Shown here piece after piece: positions 35,928 through 43,714 of a stretch of DNA of 64,000 bases (within the stretch, counting starts at the first letter, position 1; each line of letters begins with the position of its first letter). A program made the translations under genes and the position numbers. A model generated the notes under the pieces. That model was not told where the DNA came from and made no database searches. It saw nothing but the letters and a program-made list of their open reading frames with translations. This DNA comes from DASSUC01 sp035649895 (GTDB lineage: Bacteria > Actinomycetota > Actinomycetes > Mycobacteriales > Micromonosporaceae). The DNA lies in contig DASRIS010000018.1 in the NCBI GenBank assembly GCA_035649895.1, forward strand, positions 26,671 to 90,670, in the 5' to 3' direction.

Positions 35928-36521
35928 CTAACGGTAGAGATGGCGTTTTGCGATGTACTGGACGACACCGTCCGGCACGAGATACCACACCGGCTTGCCC
36001 GTGCGCACCCGCTCCCGGCAGTCGCGCGACGAGATAGCCATGGCCGGCACCTGCACCAGCGTGACCGTGTCGGCCGGCAGGTGCGCGTCGGAGAGCTCGA
36101 ACCCGGGTCGGGTGACCCCGATGAACCGGGCCAGCCCGAACATCCGGGACGGTTCCCTCCAGGAGAGGATCTTCTCCAACGCGTCCGCCCCGGTGATGAA
36201 GTACAGCTCGGCCGCCGGGCCGTACGCCTGCCGTAGGTCACGCAGGGTGTCCACGGTGTACGTCGGCCCGGGCCGGTCGATGTCCACCCGGCTGGTCAGG
36301 AACTGGGGGTTCGCCGCGGTCGCGATCACCGTCATCAGGTAGCGGTCCTCGGCCGCGGCGACCGGGGTCTCAGCCTTCTGCCACGGCTGTCCGGTCGGCA
36401 CGAACACCACCTCGTCGAGCGAGAACCGGTCTGCGACCTCGCTGGCAGCGACCAGGTGACCGTGGTGGACCGGGTCGAACGTGCCACCCATGATGCCGAT
36501 CCGCCGCGTTGCCGCCTCCAC
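35928..36521 (-). CDS. nadD: nicotinate-nucleotide adenylyltransferase NadD
   Basis: 197 residues. The nucleotidyltransferase signature GGTFDPVHHGHL is at residues 12-23, and ISSRDCRERV carries the C-terminal SxTxxR-like motif (here S-S-R). It makes deamido-NAD from nicotinate mononucleotide and ATP in NAD synthesis. It heads the nadD-rsfS-phosphatase group. Confidence 0.96.
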   Translation of the reverse strand: MEAATRRIGIMGGTFDPVHHGHLVAASEVADRFSLDEVVFVPTGQPWQKAETPVAAAEDRYLMTVIATAANPQFLTSRVDIDRPGPTYTVDTLRDLRQAYGPAAELYFITGADALEKILSWREPSRMFGLARFIGVTRPGFELSDAHLPADTVTLVQVPAMAISSRDCRERVRTGKPVWYLVPDGVVQYIAKRHLYR

Positions 36522-36581
36522 GAGCCGATCATTTCAGAACCATCGCCGCCAGGCGGCCCGGCCGCCGCACAGACATTGTCA

Positions 36582-36857
36582 TTAGCCAATACCTTCGCGG
36601 GTCGTCTCGTCCTCATGTGCCGCCTGGTCGCCGACGGTCTCCCGGCGGCCAACGCCCTCACCGTGGTAGAGCGCCGGACCGGTGTCGCCAGGATCGGCCG
36701 GTTGGGTCTGCACCGGGCCGTTCGGCTCGGCGAGGCCCGCCTCGCGCAGTGCCTCCACGAGCGCGTCGTGCTCCATCTCGTCGGCGCCCTCAACCCCCTG
36801 CCCGCGGGCGATGGCACGCAGTGTGTCCAGGTCGTGTTCCTCGTACGACTCCTGCAT
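36582..36857 (-). CDS. small acidic protein with Rho-N-like helical motif
   Basis: 91 residues from ATG 36857. The first half reads DLDTLRAIARGQGVEGADEM then HDALVEALREAG, which follows the L-x-x-L-R-x-I-A-R-x-x-G-V-x-G pattern of Rho N-terminal/SAP-like domains. Those bind nucleic acid. The second half is acidic and unstructured. It lies between nadD and the HTH gene on the same strand, 44 bp from the latter's stop. Function unknown. Confidence 0.62.
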   Translation of the reverse strand: MQESYEEHDLDTLRAIARGQGVEGADEMEHDALVEALREAGLAEPNGPVQTQPADPGDTGPALYHGEGVGRRETVGDQAAHEDETTREGIG

Positions 36858-36901
36858 GGCGGGGTATGTGCCCGGCCCGGCCGGCAGAGAAACGCCGGGC
36901 C

Positions 36902-37420
36902 TCACGGCCCGATCAGCTCGCGGAGCGTAGCCATATCCGGCACCCGCGGGGCGAGTGCGCGCATTCGTACGGCCAGGCCCGCCGCCGCAAGGACCGGGTC
37001 CGACCCGGGCGCTGGTACGCAGAGCCGGTCGCGCAGCCACGGGCTCACCTCCGCCCAGCTGTAGAACAGCGTGTCCCGGCCGGGGTTGACCGGAGGCGGG
37101 AACCCGCCCGGGCCGACCCGCCCGAGCGCCCATAGCCGGACCGCCTCCCGGGAACGGCCGAGCCGGTCGGCGATGTCGGCGAGGGTCACCCAGTCGCCGT
37201 CGACGAGGCGGACCGGCCGCAGCCCAGCCCCCTCCGCGTCCCGTACCGCCGCCACCACCGCCCCGGCCAGGTCCAGCTCGGCACGCTCGAACACGATCCA
37301 CCCGCCGCTCTGCCGCGGCCCCGGTACGGCGGCCGGCCGGGCCCCGAGTGCGGCCAGGGCTACCAGCTGTCGGGCGGTTGGTGTGCTGTCCACGATGAGC
37401 ACGAAGCGGTGCGGCGCCAT
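36902..37420 (-). CDS. helix-turn-helix protein of unknown function
   Basis: 172 residues from ATG 37420. An N-terminal alpha/beta part (HRFVLIVDSTPTARQLVALA) precedes a clear helix-turn-helix, WVTLADIADRLGRSREAVRLWA. A C-terminal FYSWAEVSPWLRDRL follows, as in AlpA/MerR-like excisionase proteins. No phage genes are near. The protein may be a transcription factor or DNA-architectural factor. It diverges from the DUF397 gene. Confidence 0.72.
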   Translation of the reverse strand: MAPHRFVLIVDSTPTARQLVALAALGARPAAVPGPRQSGGWIVFERAELDLAGAVVAAVRDAEGAGLRPVRLVDGDWVTLADIADRLGRSREAVRLWALGRVGPGGFPPPVNPGRDTLFYSWAEVSPWLRDRLCVPAPGSDPVLAAAGLAVRMRALAPRVPDMATLRELIGP

Positions 37421-37575
37421 CAGACCTCCTCGCCGCATACCCTGCACCCGCCCGGCGCCTGCGGGAGTGGCCTGCCCGAGCGGCACCGGGGCCGCAGCTG
37501 CCCTGGCCCACGCTCCGGCCCCGGGGCCGGGCGGCGCCCGGAGGCACCGCCGCCCGGCCTGCTTGTCGAGGACCG

Positions 37576-37653
37576 CCCGGTGCAGCGGCGACCTGCCGGT
37601 CCGAGAGCCACCCGGTGCAGCGGCGACACAAAGCGGCGCCTGGCGCCTATGCT
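37576..37653 (+). promoter_or_regulatory. DUF397 promoter with a 17-bp direct repeat
   Basis: CCCGGTGCAGCGGCGAC occurs twice (37576-37592, 37611-37627), 35 bp apart. A -10-like TATGCT lies at 37648-37653, and GACACA, about 19 bases upstream, overlaps the end of the second repeat and is a weak -35. AAGGAG at 37687-37692 precedes the ATG at 37700. The repeats look like regulator-binding sites. Confidence 0.6.
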
Positions 37654-37699
37654 CTATCCCCTGCGCGGGGGGACGCGGACCTAGACAAGGAGCACAGTC

Positions 37700-38005
37700 A
37701 TGGACCACCCCAAAGGTGCCTTCGACACCCGGCGCGCGGTATGGCGCCGCGCCGGGGGCTCGACCGGCCACGCCGCCGACGCCGACGGCACCACCTGGGC
37801 CGACGGCTCCGGTCGGGGCGGCGGCTCCGGTCGGACCAGCACCGCCCAGGCCGACCCGGACGGCGGGCAGATCGAGATCGCCTTCGTGGACGACCTGATC
37901 GGCATGCGCAACTCGGCCAACCCGGACGGGCCGATCCTGGTGTTCACCGAAAGTGAGTGGGAGGCGTTCGTGGCCGGCACGAAGGACGGCGAGTTCGACG
38001 TATAA
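37700..38005 (+). CDS. DUF397 domain protein
   Basis: 101 residues. The C-terminal DUF397 core is visible as IEIAFVDDLIGMRNSANPDGPILVF (split here by the usual VxxSxxPDGP pattern) and EWEAFVAGTKDGEFD. Such proteins commonly pair with an XRE-type regulator; none is adjacent. The N-terminal half is Gly/Ser-rich and variable. The trpS promoter overlaps its 3' end. Confidence 0.9.
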   Translation: MDHPKGAFDTRRAVWRRAGGSTGHAADADGTTWADGSGRGGGSGRTSTAQADPDGGQIEIAFVDDLIGMRNSANPDGPILVFTESEWEAFVAGTKDGEFDV

Positions 38006-38020
38006 CCGCCGCGGTACACT
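37993..38020 (+). promoter_or_regulatory. candidate promoter of the trpS leader
   Basis: TTCGAC at 37993-37998 and TACACT at 38015-38020 with a 16-base spacer. The expected start point at about 38026-38027 coincides with the leader ATG, which would make the leader peptide mRNA leaderless. Confidence 0.6.
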
Positions 38021-38026
38021 GCCCAC

Positions 38027-38068
38027 ATGCGGATCCCGCTGATGATGTGCAGCTGGTGGGCGCCCTGA
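38027..38068 (+). CDS. Trp-Trp leader peptide of trpS
   Basis: Thirteen codons, MRIPLMMCSWWAP, ending at TGA 38066. Two adjacent TGG codons at 38054-38059 sense tryptophanyl-tRNA. A rho-independent hairpin (38105-38133) and two competing hairpins lie downstream. This is the signature of ribosome-mediated attenuation. No separate ribosome-binding site is visible, which fits leaderless translation. Confidence 0.85.
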   Translation: MRIPLMMCSWWAP

Positions 38069-38133
38069 CGGGCGGCCACCGAAGATCCGCGTTCCCAGCC
38101 ACCTACGCGGCCGCCCCGACCGGGCGGCCGCGT
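38056..38133 (+). promoter_or_regulatory. trpS: transcription attenuator of trpS
   Basis: Four RNA segments can be drawn. Segment 1 (38056-38065) pairs with segment 2 (38070-38079), one mismatch. Segment 2 core GGGCGGCC (38070-38077) alternatively pairs with GGCCGCCC in segment 3 (38109-38116). Segments 3 and 4 (38105-38116 and 38122-38133) form a perfect 12-bp stem with a 5-base loop, the terminator. A stalled ribosome on the Trp codons would cover segment 1 and allow 2:3, so trpS is read. With enough charged tRNA the ribosome at the stop covers segment 2 and termination follows. Confidence 0.85.
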
Positions 38134-38191
38134 CGTGTATCTCCGGCGGTGCCCGGCGCGGGCGGTCGGCGTACCCGACCGAGGAGCTGAC

Positions 38192-39190
38192 ATGCCCACT
38201 ACCGCAACCCGGCCGCGGACCGCGCGCCGCCTCTCCGGCCTCAAGCCAACCGGCCACCTGCAGCTCGGCAACTACCTCGGCGCGATCCGGCCGATGGTGC
38301 AGGCACAGCGCCGTTCCGGCTCGGTCGTGCTCGTGGTCGACCTGCACGCGCTGACGGTGCAGCACGACCCGGCCCAGCTGCGCGCGCTCATCGCGGAACA
38401 GGCGACGGTCCTGCTGGCCGCGGGCGTCGACCCGGACCGGACCACCTGTTACGTGCAGTCGCACGTGCCAGAGCACCTGGAGCTGCACTACCTGCTGGAG
38501 TGCGCCACCGGGTACGGCGAGGCCCGCCGCATGATCCAGTTCCGGGAGAAGGCGTCCACACAGGAGCAGGTCCGCCTCAGCCTGCTGACCTACCCGGTGC
38601 TGATGGCGGCGGACATCCTGCTGCACGACACCGAGGAGGTGCCGGTCGGCGACGACCAGACGCAGCACCTGGAGCTGACCCGGCATGTCGCGCAGCGGTT
38701 CAACGCCAGGTATGGCGACACGTTCGTGGTGCCGCGGGCGGTCAACCCGCCGGTGGCGGCCCGGATCATGGACCTGGCCGACCCCACCGCCAAGATGGGC
38801 AAGACCGCCGCGGCAGCCGGCACGCTCTACCTGCTCGACCCGCCCGATGTGCTGCGGCGCAAGGTGATGCGGGCGGTCACCGACCCGCAGACCGAGGTGC
38901 GGTACGACCCGGCGGCCAAGCCGGGCGTGTCGAACCTGCTGGAGATCCTGGCCAGCTGCTGCGGGCAGGACCCGGTGGCGCTGTCCGGGCAGTTCGGCTC
39001 GTACGGCGAGCTGAAGAGCGCCGTCGCCGACGCGGTCACGGCTGTGCTCCGGCCGGTCCAGGCTAGCTATGCAGAGCTGGCCCGTGAGCCGGACCGGGTC
39101 GAGGCCGCGTTGACCGCCGGGGCGCAACGAGCCCGGGAGCGGGCCGCTGCAACCGTCCGGCGCGCCAAGGAAGCACTCGGCCTGCGCTGA
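38192..39190 (+). CDS. trpS: tryptophanyl-tRNA synthetase
   Basis: 332 residues from ATG 38192 with GAGGAG upstream. The HIGH-type motif is GHLQLGNYLGAI and the KMSKS position reads AKMGKT. The latter variant differs from the classical Lys-Met-Ser-Lys-Ser but keeps both lysines. GDDQTQHLELTR is the tRNA-Trp synthetase signature. It charges tRNA-Trp and is controlled by the attenuator above. It converges with the DUF1444-like gene. Confidence 0.96.
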   Translation: MPTTATRPRTARRLSGLKPTGHLQLGNYLGAIRPMVQAQRRSGSVVLVVDLHALTVQHDPAQLRALIAEQATVLLAAGVDPDRTTCYVQSHVPEHLELHYLLECATGYGEARRMIQFREKASTQEQVRLSLLTYPVLMAADILLHDTEEVPVGDDQTQHLELTRHVAQRFNARYGDTFVVPRAVNPPVAARIMDLADPTAKMGKTAAAAGTLYLLDPPDVLRRKVMRAVTDPQTEVRYDPAAKPGVSNLLEILASCCGQDPVALSGQFGSYGELKSAVADAVTAVLRPVQASYAELAREPDRVEAALTAGAQRARERAAATVRRAKEALGLR

Positions 39191-39217
39191 GCCCCGTCAG
39201 CGAGCCTGCGCTGAGCC
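39180..39217. repeat. 14-bp direct repeat straddling the trpS stop codon
   Basis: GCCTGCGCTGAGCC at 39180-39193 and again at 39204-39217, 24 bp apart. The trpS stop codon is in the first copy, so the end of the gene has been copied downstream. Confidence 0.75.
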
Positions 39218-39218
39218 G

Positions 39219-40235
39219 TCAGGAGGTGAGCCCTGGGACGGCGGCGGCCCGCAGCCGTCCCAGGACCTCGTCGCTGGGCCATCGCTCGGCCCGGTACCGG
39301 GCCGGGTCCAGCCCGTCCGCCGGCCGCAGCGGCACGTGCTCGATCACCTCCGGCCACGGTACGACGAACTGCGGCACGCCGGGCTCGGACACGAACGCCA
39401 CAAAGTCCGTACGCGGCAGAAGCACGCTGCCCGTCTGCGGCCAGCTGGCGGTGGTGATGACCGAGCCGCCAGGGCTCTCCACCAGCGTCGGCTCGACCAG
39501 AGTCGCATCGCCGTAGCGGCCCTCGAACGCGGCGTGCTGGTGCGCGTACTCCCGGCTGGCCAGGACCCGCTCGCTGCGGCGCACCCACTGGTGCAGCGGA
39601 TGGCCCGGCGGAGCGTCGTAGGGCACCGTACGCCCGTTGTCGTCGCTGACGTAGGCGACCGGGGAGATGGCCCTCGGCTCTTGCAGGTAGTCGGCCTCGA
39701 CCATCTGGAACAGGGTGTGCAGCAGCTCCGCCTGGTCGGGCACGACGATCAGGGTGCGCCGGTCCGGCGCGAAGGCCACGGGTCGCCCGCCAACCCGCCC
39801 GGCGAGCCCGGCCAGCCAGCCATCGAGCAGCAGGTACGACGTCCAGTACGCGTTGCCGTCGTCGACGAAACGGATCATGGAAGCGCCCTCGGGCGGCGGC
39901 GCGACCGGCTGGCGCAGGTTTCGCACCAGGTTCTGCCTCGCCGCCGCGAACACCGCCGCAGCGGACACGCCCCAGCTGGCCGGCCGCTCGGCGCTGACGT
40001 ACCGCATCGCGTCGGGCTGGTCGACCACGACGAGCTCGGCCAGGTGCGGCATGGCGGGCCGGCGCAGTGGCGGCTTCGTCTGGGCGTGGCGGATCGGCAG
40101 GGTCACCCCGCGCAGCACCGGGCGCAGCAGCGGGCGTACGGCATCCCACCGCTCATTCGTCAGCCTGCCCCGACGCACCGCCTCCCGCTGGCGACCCGGT
40201 GCATCCAGGCCCAGCAGCCTACGCAGCCAGCCCAC
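39219..40235 (-). CDS. DUF1444-like protein of unknown function
   Basis: 338 residues. LVVVDQPDAMRYVSAERPASWGVS and AAVFAAARQNLVRNLRQP resemble the DUF1444/YtpQ pattern. MIRFVDDGNAYWTSYLLLDGWLAGL and DRRTLIVVPDQAELLHTLF follow. No membrane helix or signal is seen. It ends 28 bp from the trpS stop, convergent. No role is proposed. Confidence 0.72.
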   Translation of the reverse strand: MGWLRRLLGLDAPGRQREAVRRGRLTNERWDAVRPLLRPVLRGVTLPIRHAQTKPPLRRPAMPHLAELVVVDQPDAMRYVSAERPASWGVSAAAVFAAARQNLVRNLRQPVAPPPEGASMIRFVDDGNAYWTSYLLLDGWLAGLAGRVGGRPVAFAPDRRTLIVVPDQAELLHTLFQMVEADYLQEPRAISPVAYVSDDNGRTVPYDAPPGHPLHQWVRRSERVLASREYAHQHAAFEGRYGDATLVEPTLVESPGGSVITTASWPQTGSVLLPRTDFVAFVSEPGVPQFVVPWPEVIEHVPLRPADGLDPARYRAERWPSDEVLGRLRAAAVPGLTS

Positions 40236-40270
40236 GCCGCCCCCTCCTCCCGTTCGGCGTGGCTTGCAGG

Positions 40271-41896
40271 CTACCCCTCGCCGGCCCGGCCCGCCCTGTC
40301 CCCGGCTGAATCTCGCCGCGGGTCTCTCTCCACCTGGGCGCCCTCACCAGCTCCGGTCTCACCAGCTCCGGCCGCACCGGCCCGCTCGTCCCCGCCAGAC
40401 CCAGCACCGTCGCCGGCCTCAGCCCAGGCATCCTCGTCCGCGTCCACCCAGACATCCTCGTCCGCGCCTGTCCAAGCACCCGGCGACTCGTCGGCGGGCC
40501 GCTGGCGTCGCGCCCGGCGCATCGCCTTGCGCTCCGCGGCCGGCATCCGGTCGCTGGCCGCCAGCCGGTAGTCGGCCCCGCGCGAGCCTGGGGTGAAGTC
40601 GGTGCCGGCGTACACCGTCGGCTGCCAGTCGAACTCCCGGCTGCCGATCCGCACCAGGCAGCCCGGCTCAGCACCCGCCTTGGCGAGCGCCCCCTCCACG
40701 CCGAGCCGGGCCAGCCGGTCGGCGAGGTACCCCACCGCCTCGTCGTTGTCGAAGTTGGTCTGCCGCACCCAGCGCTCCGGCTTGGTGCCGCGTACGACGA
40801 ACACCCCGTCGGGCTCGGCCTCCACCGTGAACCCGGCGTCATCCACGGCCACCGGCCGCAGCACGATCCGGGTCGGCTGCGCCGCGGGCGCGGCGGCCCG
40901 GTGCTCGGCCACGATCTCCGCCAGGGCGTACGCCAGCTCGCGCAGCCCCTCGCGGGTCGCGGCGCTGACCTCGTACGCTCGCAGCCCGCGCGCGGCCAGC
41001 TCGGGGCGTGCCAGCTCGGCAAGGACCTGAGCGTCGGGCACGTCCACCTTGTTCAGCGCCACCAGGCGCGGCCGGTCCTGCAGGCCGCCGTACTCAGCCA
41101 GCTCGTGCTCTATCGCGTCGATGTCGGACAGCGGGTCCCGCCCCGGCTCCTGGGTCGCGCAGTCCACCACGTGGACCAGCACCGCACAGCGCTCGATGTG
41201 GCGCAGGAACGCAAGCCCCAGCCCCTTGCCGGTGGCCGCGCCGGGGATCAGGCCCGGTACGTCGGCGATGGTGAACGTCTGGTCGTCGACCCGTACCACG
41301 CCGAGGTTGGGCACCAGGGTGGTGAACGGATAGTCCGCGATCTTCGGCTTGGCCGCCGACAGCACGGAGATGAGCGACGACTTGCCGGCCGAGGGGAACC
41401 CGACCAGCCCCACGTCGGCCACGCTCTTCAGCTCCAGGACCACGTCCACGCGCTCGCCCGGCTCGCCCAGCTCGGCGAAGCCGGGTGCCTTACGGCGGGG
41501 GCCGGCCAGCGCCGCGTTGCCGCGCCCGCCGCGGCCGCCACGGGCGAGCACGAAGCTGGTGCCGATGCCGACCAGGTCGGCGAGGGCCGCACCGCCGCAG
41601 GTCTGCACCACCGTCCCGTCGGGCACCGGCAGCACCAGGTCCGCCCCTGCCGCGCCGTGCCGGTTGGACCCGGCCCCGCCCTTGCCGTTCTCCGCCTTCA
41701 CATGCGGGCGGAAATGGAAGTCCAGCAGCGTATGGACGCCCGGGTCCACGGTGAGCACGACATCCCCGCCGTGGCCACCGTTACCACCGTCCGGCCCGCC
41801 GAACGGCTTGAACTTCTCACGGTGGATGGACACGCACCCGTGCCCGCCGTCACCCGCCTGTACGTGCAGGACGACGCGGTCGACAAAGGTGGTCAC
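40271..41896 (-). CDS. obgE: GTPase ObgE/CgtA
   Basis: 541 residues. The Obg domain has the Gly-rich GGPDGGNGGHGGDV and AGSNRHGAAGADL segments. The GTPase domain has GFPSAGKSS (G1), DVPGLIPGA (G3) and NKVDVP (G4). The C-terminal OCT domain ends at about residue 440, followed by a 90-residue acidic extension rich in Ala, Gly, Asp and Glu (DEDVWVDADEDAW). Obg couples 50S assembly to growth. It follows rpmA-rplU as in nearly all bacteria. Confidence 0.97.
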   Translation of the reverse strand: MTTFVDRVVLHVQAGDGGHGCVSIHREKFKPFGGPDGGNGGHGGDVVLTVDPGVHTLLDFHFRPHVKAENGKGGAGSNRHGAAGADLVLPVPDGTVVQTCGGAALADLVGIGTSFVLARGGRGGRGNAALAGPRRKAPGFAELGEPGERVDVVLELKSVADVGLVGFPSAGKSSLISVLSAAKPKIADYPFTTLVPNLGVVRVDDQTFTIADVPGLIPGAATGKGLGLAFLRHIERCAVLVHVVDCATQEPGRDPLSDIDAIEHELAEYGGLQDRPRLVALNKVDVPDAQVLAELARPELAARGLRAYEVSAATREGLRELAYALAEIVAEHRAAAPAAQPTRIVLRPVAVDDAGFTVEAEPDGVFVVRGTKPERWVRQTNFDNDEAVGYLADRLARLGVEGALAKAGAEPGCLVRIGSREFDWQPTVYAGTDFTPGSRGADYRLAASDRMPAAERKAMRRARRQRPADESPGAWTGADEDVWVDADEDAWAEAGDGAGSGGDERAGAAGAGETGAGEGAQVERDPRRDSAGDRAGRAGEG

Positions 41897-42074
41897 CGGA
41901 CCATCCTCCCCTCTCTACGCTGGCCGCACGGTGGCAGCGCCACGACCGCGACAGCACAGCAACCACGACAGCACAGCCGGCCAAGCCAGCACGACCGGCC
42001 AGAGCCGGCACGTCGGCGCTGACACGTCGGCGTCGGCGGACGGCGGCGGCAGCCATGCGCCAGCGCGCAACGAC

Positions 42075-42097
42075 GGGCCCGGACAACGTCCGGACCC
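42075..42097. terminator. hairpin between rpmA and obgE
   Basis: GGGCCCGGAC and GTCCGGACCC form a 10-bp stem with one mismatch around a three-base loop. It sits 65 bp downstream of rpmA on the minus strand and may attenuate or separate the L21-L27 message from obgE. Confidence 0.55.
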
Positions 42098-42161
42098 GCC
42101 GTATGGACTGGATGCCGGGCCGAGACAGCGTCCGGGCCGGGCGGTATCAACCGGGCGGCGG

Positions 42162-42419
42162 TCAGCGCTCCGTCGGCACGATGCTGACCACCTTGCGGCC
42201 ACGCCTGGTGCCGAAGAGCACCGCGCCGGTCGCGAGGGCGAACAGCGTGTCGTCCCCGCCACGACCCACCAGGTCGCCGGGGTGGAACTTGGTGCCGCGC
42301 TGCCTGATCAGGATCTCGCCGGCGTTGACGAGCTGGCCGCCGTACCGCTTGACGCCGAGTCGCTTGGACTGCGAGTCGCGGCCGTTCCGCGAGCTGGAGG
42401 CACCCTTCTTGTGAGCCAT
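42162..42419 (-). CDS. rpmA: 50S ribosomal protein L27
   Basis: 85 residues. AHKKGASSSRNGRDSQSKRLGVKRYGG at its start is the unmistakable N-terminus of L27 and reaches the peptidyl-transferase centre. It lies 7 bp from rplU. Confidence 0.99.
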   Translation of the reverse strand: MAHKKGASSSRNGRDSQSKRLGVKRYGGQLVNAGEILIRQRGTKFHPGDLVGRGGDDTLFALATGAVLFGTRRGRKVVSIVPTER

Positions 42420-42426
42420 CTTGCGC

Positions 42427-42741
42427 CTACTTCCCGGTCGAGATGCCGGTGACCTTCACCTGCGTCAGCCGCTGGCGGTGGCCCTGACGCTTGTGGTAAC
42501 CGGTCTTGTTCTTGAACTTGTGGATCCGGATCTTGGGGCCTTTGGTGTGCGCGACAACCTCGCCGGTCACCGAGGCACCAGCCAGCTGCGCCGCGTCGGT
42601 CACCAGGTCCTCCCCGTCAACGAGCAGCACCGCGGCGAGAGTGACCGCGTCGCCCGGCTCGACGGAGAGCTTCTCGACCTCGATCACGTCGCCTTCGGCG
42701 ACCTTGTACTGCTTGCCGCCGGTCTTGACGATCGCGTACAT
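42427..42741 (-). CDS. rplU: 50S ribosomal protein L21
   Basis: 104 residues from ATG 42741. YAIVKTGGKQYKVAEGD at the start and HKFKNKTGYHKRQGHRQRLTQVKV at the end are family hallmarks. Upstream codons in the same frame to 42846 are not part of L21. It heads the rplU-rpmA-obgE group. Confidence 0.99.
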   Translation of the reverse strand: MYAIVKTGGKQYKVAEGDVIEVEKLSVEPGDAVTLAAVLLVDGEDLVTDAAQLAGASVTGEVVAHTKGPKIRIHKFKNKTGYHKRQGHRQRLTQVKVTGISTGK

Positions 42742-42905
42742 CGGACGCGGACTCCCTGTCGTCGTGTGGTTCGGTGGTTCGCGCGGCGACCGGGATCGGC
42801 CCGATGGGCGCGCATGAGCGGGCACCCGACGGTGCACCGCGGTCAAGAGTACGTCATCCCGCAGTCCCGTCCCAACCCGGGCCGCATCCGCGGCCCGGTG
42901 CGGGA

Positions 42906-43016
42906 ACCAGCACCGGCAGGACCGGACCCAGCTGGAGGGACCGGACCTAGCCGGCAGGGATCAGGACCCAACCAGCGGGGTCCGGCCCCAACGAACAGGG
43001 ACCGGACCCCAGCTGG
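42906..43016. repeat. degenerate tandem repeat upstream of rplU
   Basis: About five irregular units sharing GGGACCGGACC or GGACCGGACCC (for example near 42917, 42935 and 42990) run between rplU and the lipoprotein gene. The rplU promoter must lie between here and 42742. No binding factor is suggested. Confidence 0.6.
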
Positions 43017-43045
43017 CCAGTCAGGTCAGCACCAGACCAGCCAGG

Positions 43046-43504
43046 TCAGCACAGCCGGTTGACGGTCTCGCTGGCTGTCTTGATCTCGGGCGTCTCGAAG
43101 TTGCCCAGGTCCTTCAGCTTGTCGAAGGACGTCAGGCTGGCGTCCATCTTGTCGACCTCAGCGCTGAACGTCGTCAGCGCCTGCTTCAGCTCCGGGTTGG
43201 TCGCCCGGTCGGCCTCGGCGCGCACGCCAGTGGACCAGCTCTTGAGGAGGTTCTTGACCGAGTCCAGGGCCTGCTGCTTCGCAGCCGCGTCCCCAGTGGC
43301 CGCGGCCGTCGCGATCCGGCCCATCTCGCCGCCGAGCCTGGTGGTGCCGTCCGCGATGGCCTTCTCGGCCGCCGCGCACACCTCCTTGGTGTTGTCCGCG
43401 AGCGTGGTGGCCGGCGAGCCACCGGTGGTGGAGTCGTTGGTATCACCGCAGCCGGCGGCGAACAGGGCGGCGGCCAGCGCCGCCAGGGCGAGCACACGTC
43501 GCAT
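43046..43504 (-). CDS. small lipoprotein
   Basis: 152 residues. The signal peptide ends in lipobox FAAGC (Cys about residue 19). The mature part is helical (KEVCAAAEKAIADG, KQQALDSVKNLLKSW, TTFSAEVDKMDASLTSFDKLK) and has two further Cys. This resembles small actinobacterial lipoproteins of unknown function. It precedes rplU on the same strand but is separated by the repeats. Confidence 0.85.
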   Translation of the reverse strand: MRRVLALAALAAALFAAGCGDTNDSTTGGSPATTLADNTKEVCAAAEKAIADGTTRLGGEMGRIATAAATGDAAAKQQALDSVKNLLKSWSTGVRAEADRATNPELKQALTTFSAEVDKMDASLTSFDKLKDLGNFETPEIKTASETVNRLC

Positions 43505-43714
43505 GAGTAGGTCCTTACGAGTCGGGGTTACGGGCTTGCGCGCGCCCGCGGCACAGCCGCGGTCAGGCGTTGCCGACCAGCGCCCACGAGCCCGGCGGCC
43601 AGTCAGCGGGCCGCACTGCCGGAGCCTACGTGGCCAATGCAGGCTCCGTGCGCCAAGAAGCCCATTACGCCCCGTTCTTTACCCAGCGGGCCCAGCTGCC
43701 TAACCCGCGCACGA
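43505..43714. other. intergenic region between the lipoprotein gene and rne
   Basis: No gene is seen. A hairpin with 7-bp stem GGAGCCT/AGGCTCC and 13-base loop lies at 43621-43647 and could end rne transcription. The lipoprotein promoter should lie in 43505-43620. Confidence 0.5.

Noticed and set aside
42906..43016. L21-type autoregulatory leader
   Set aside because: Only degenerate repeats are seen and they begin more than 160 bp from rplU; no conserved ribosomal-protein-binding fold could be drawn.
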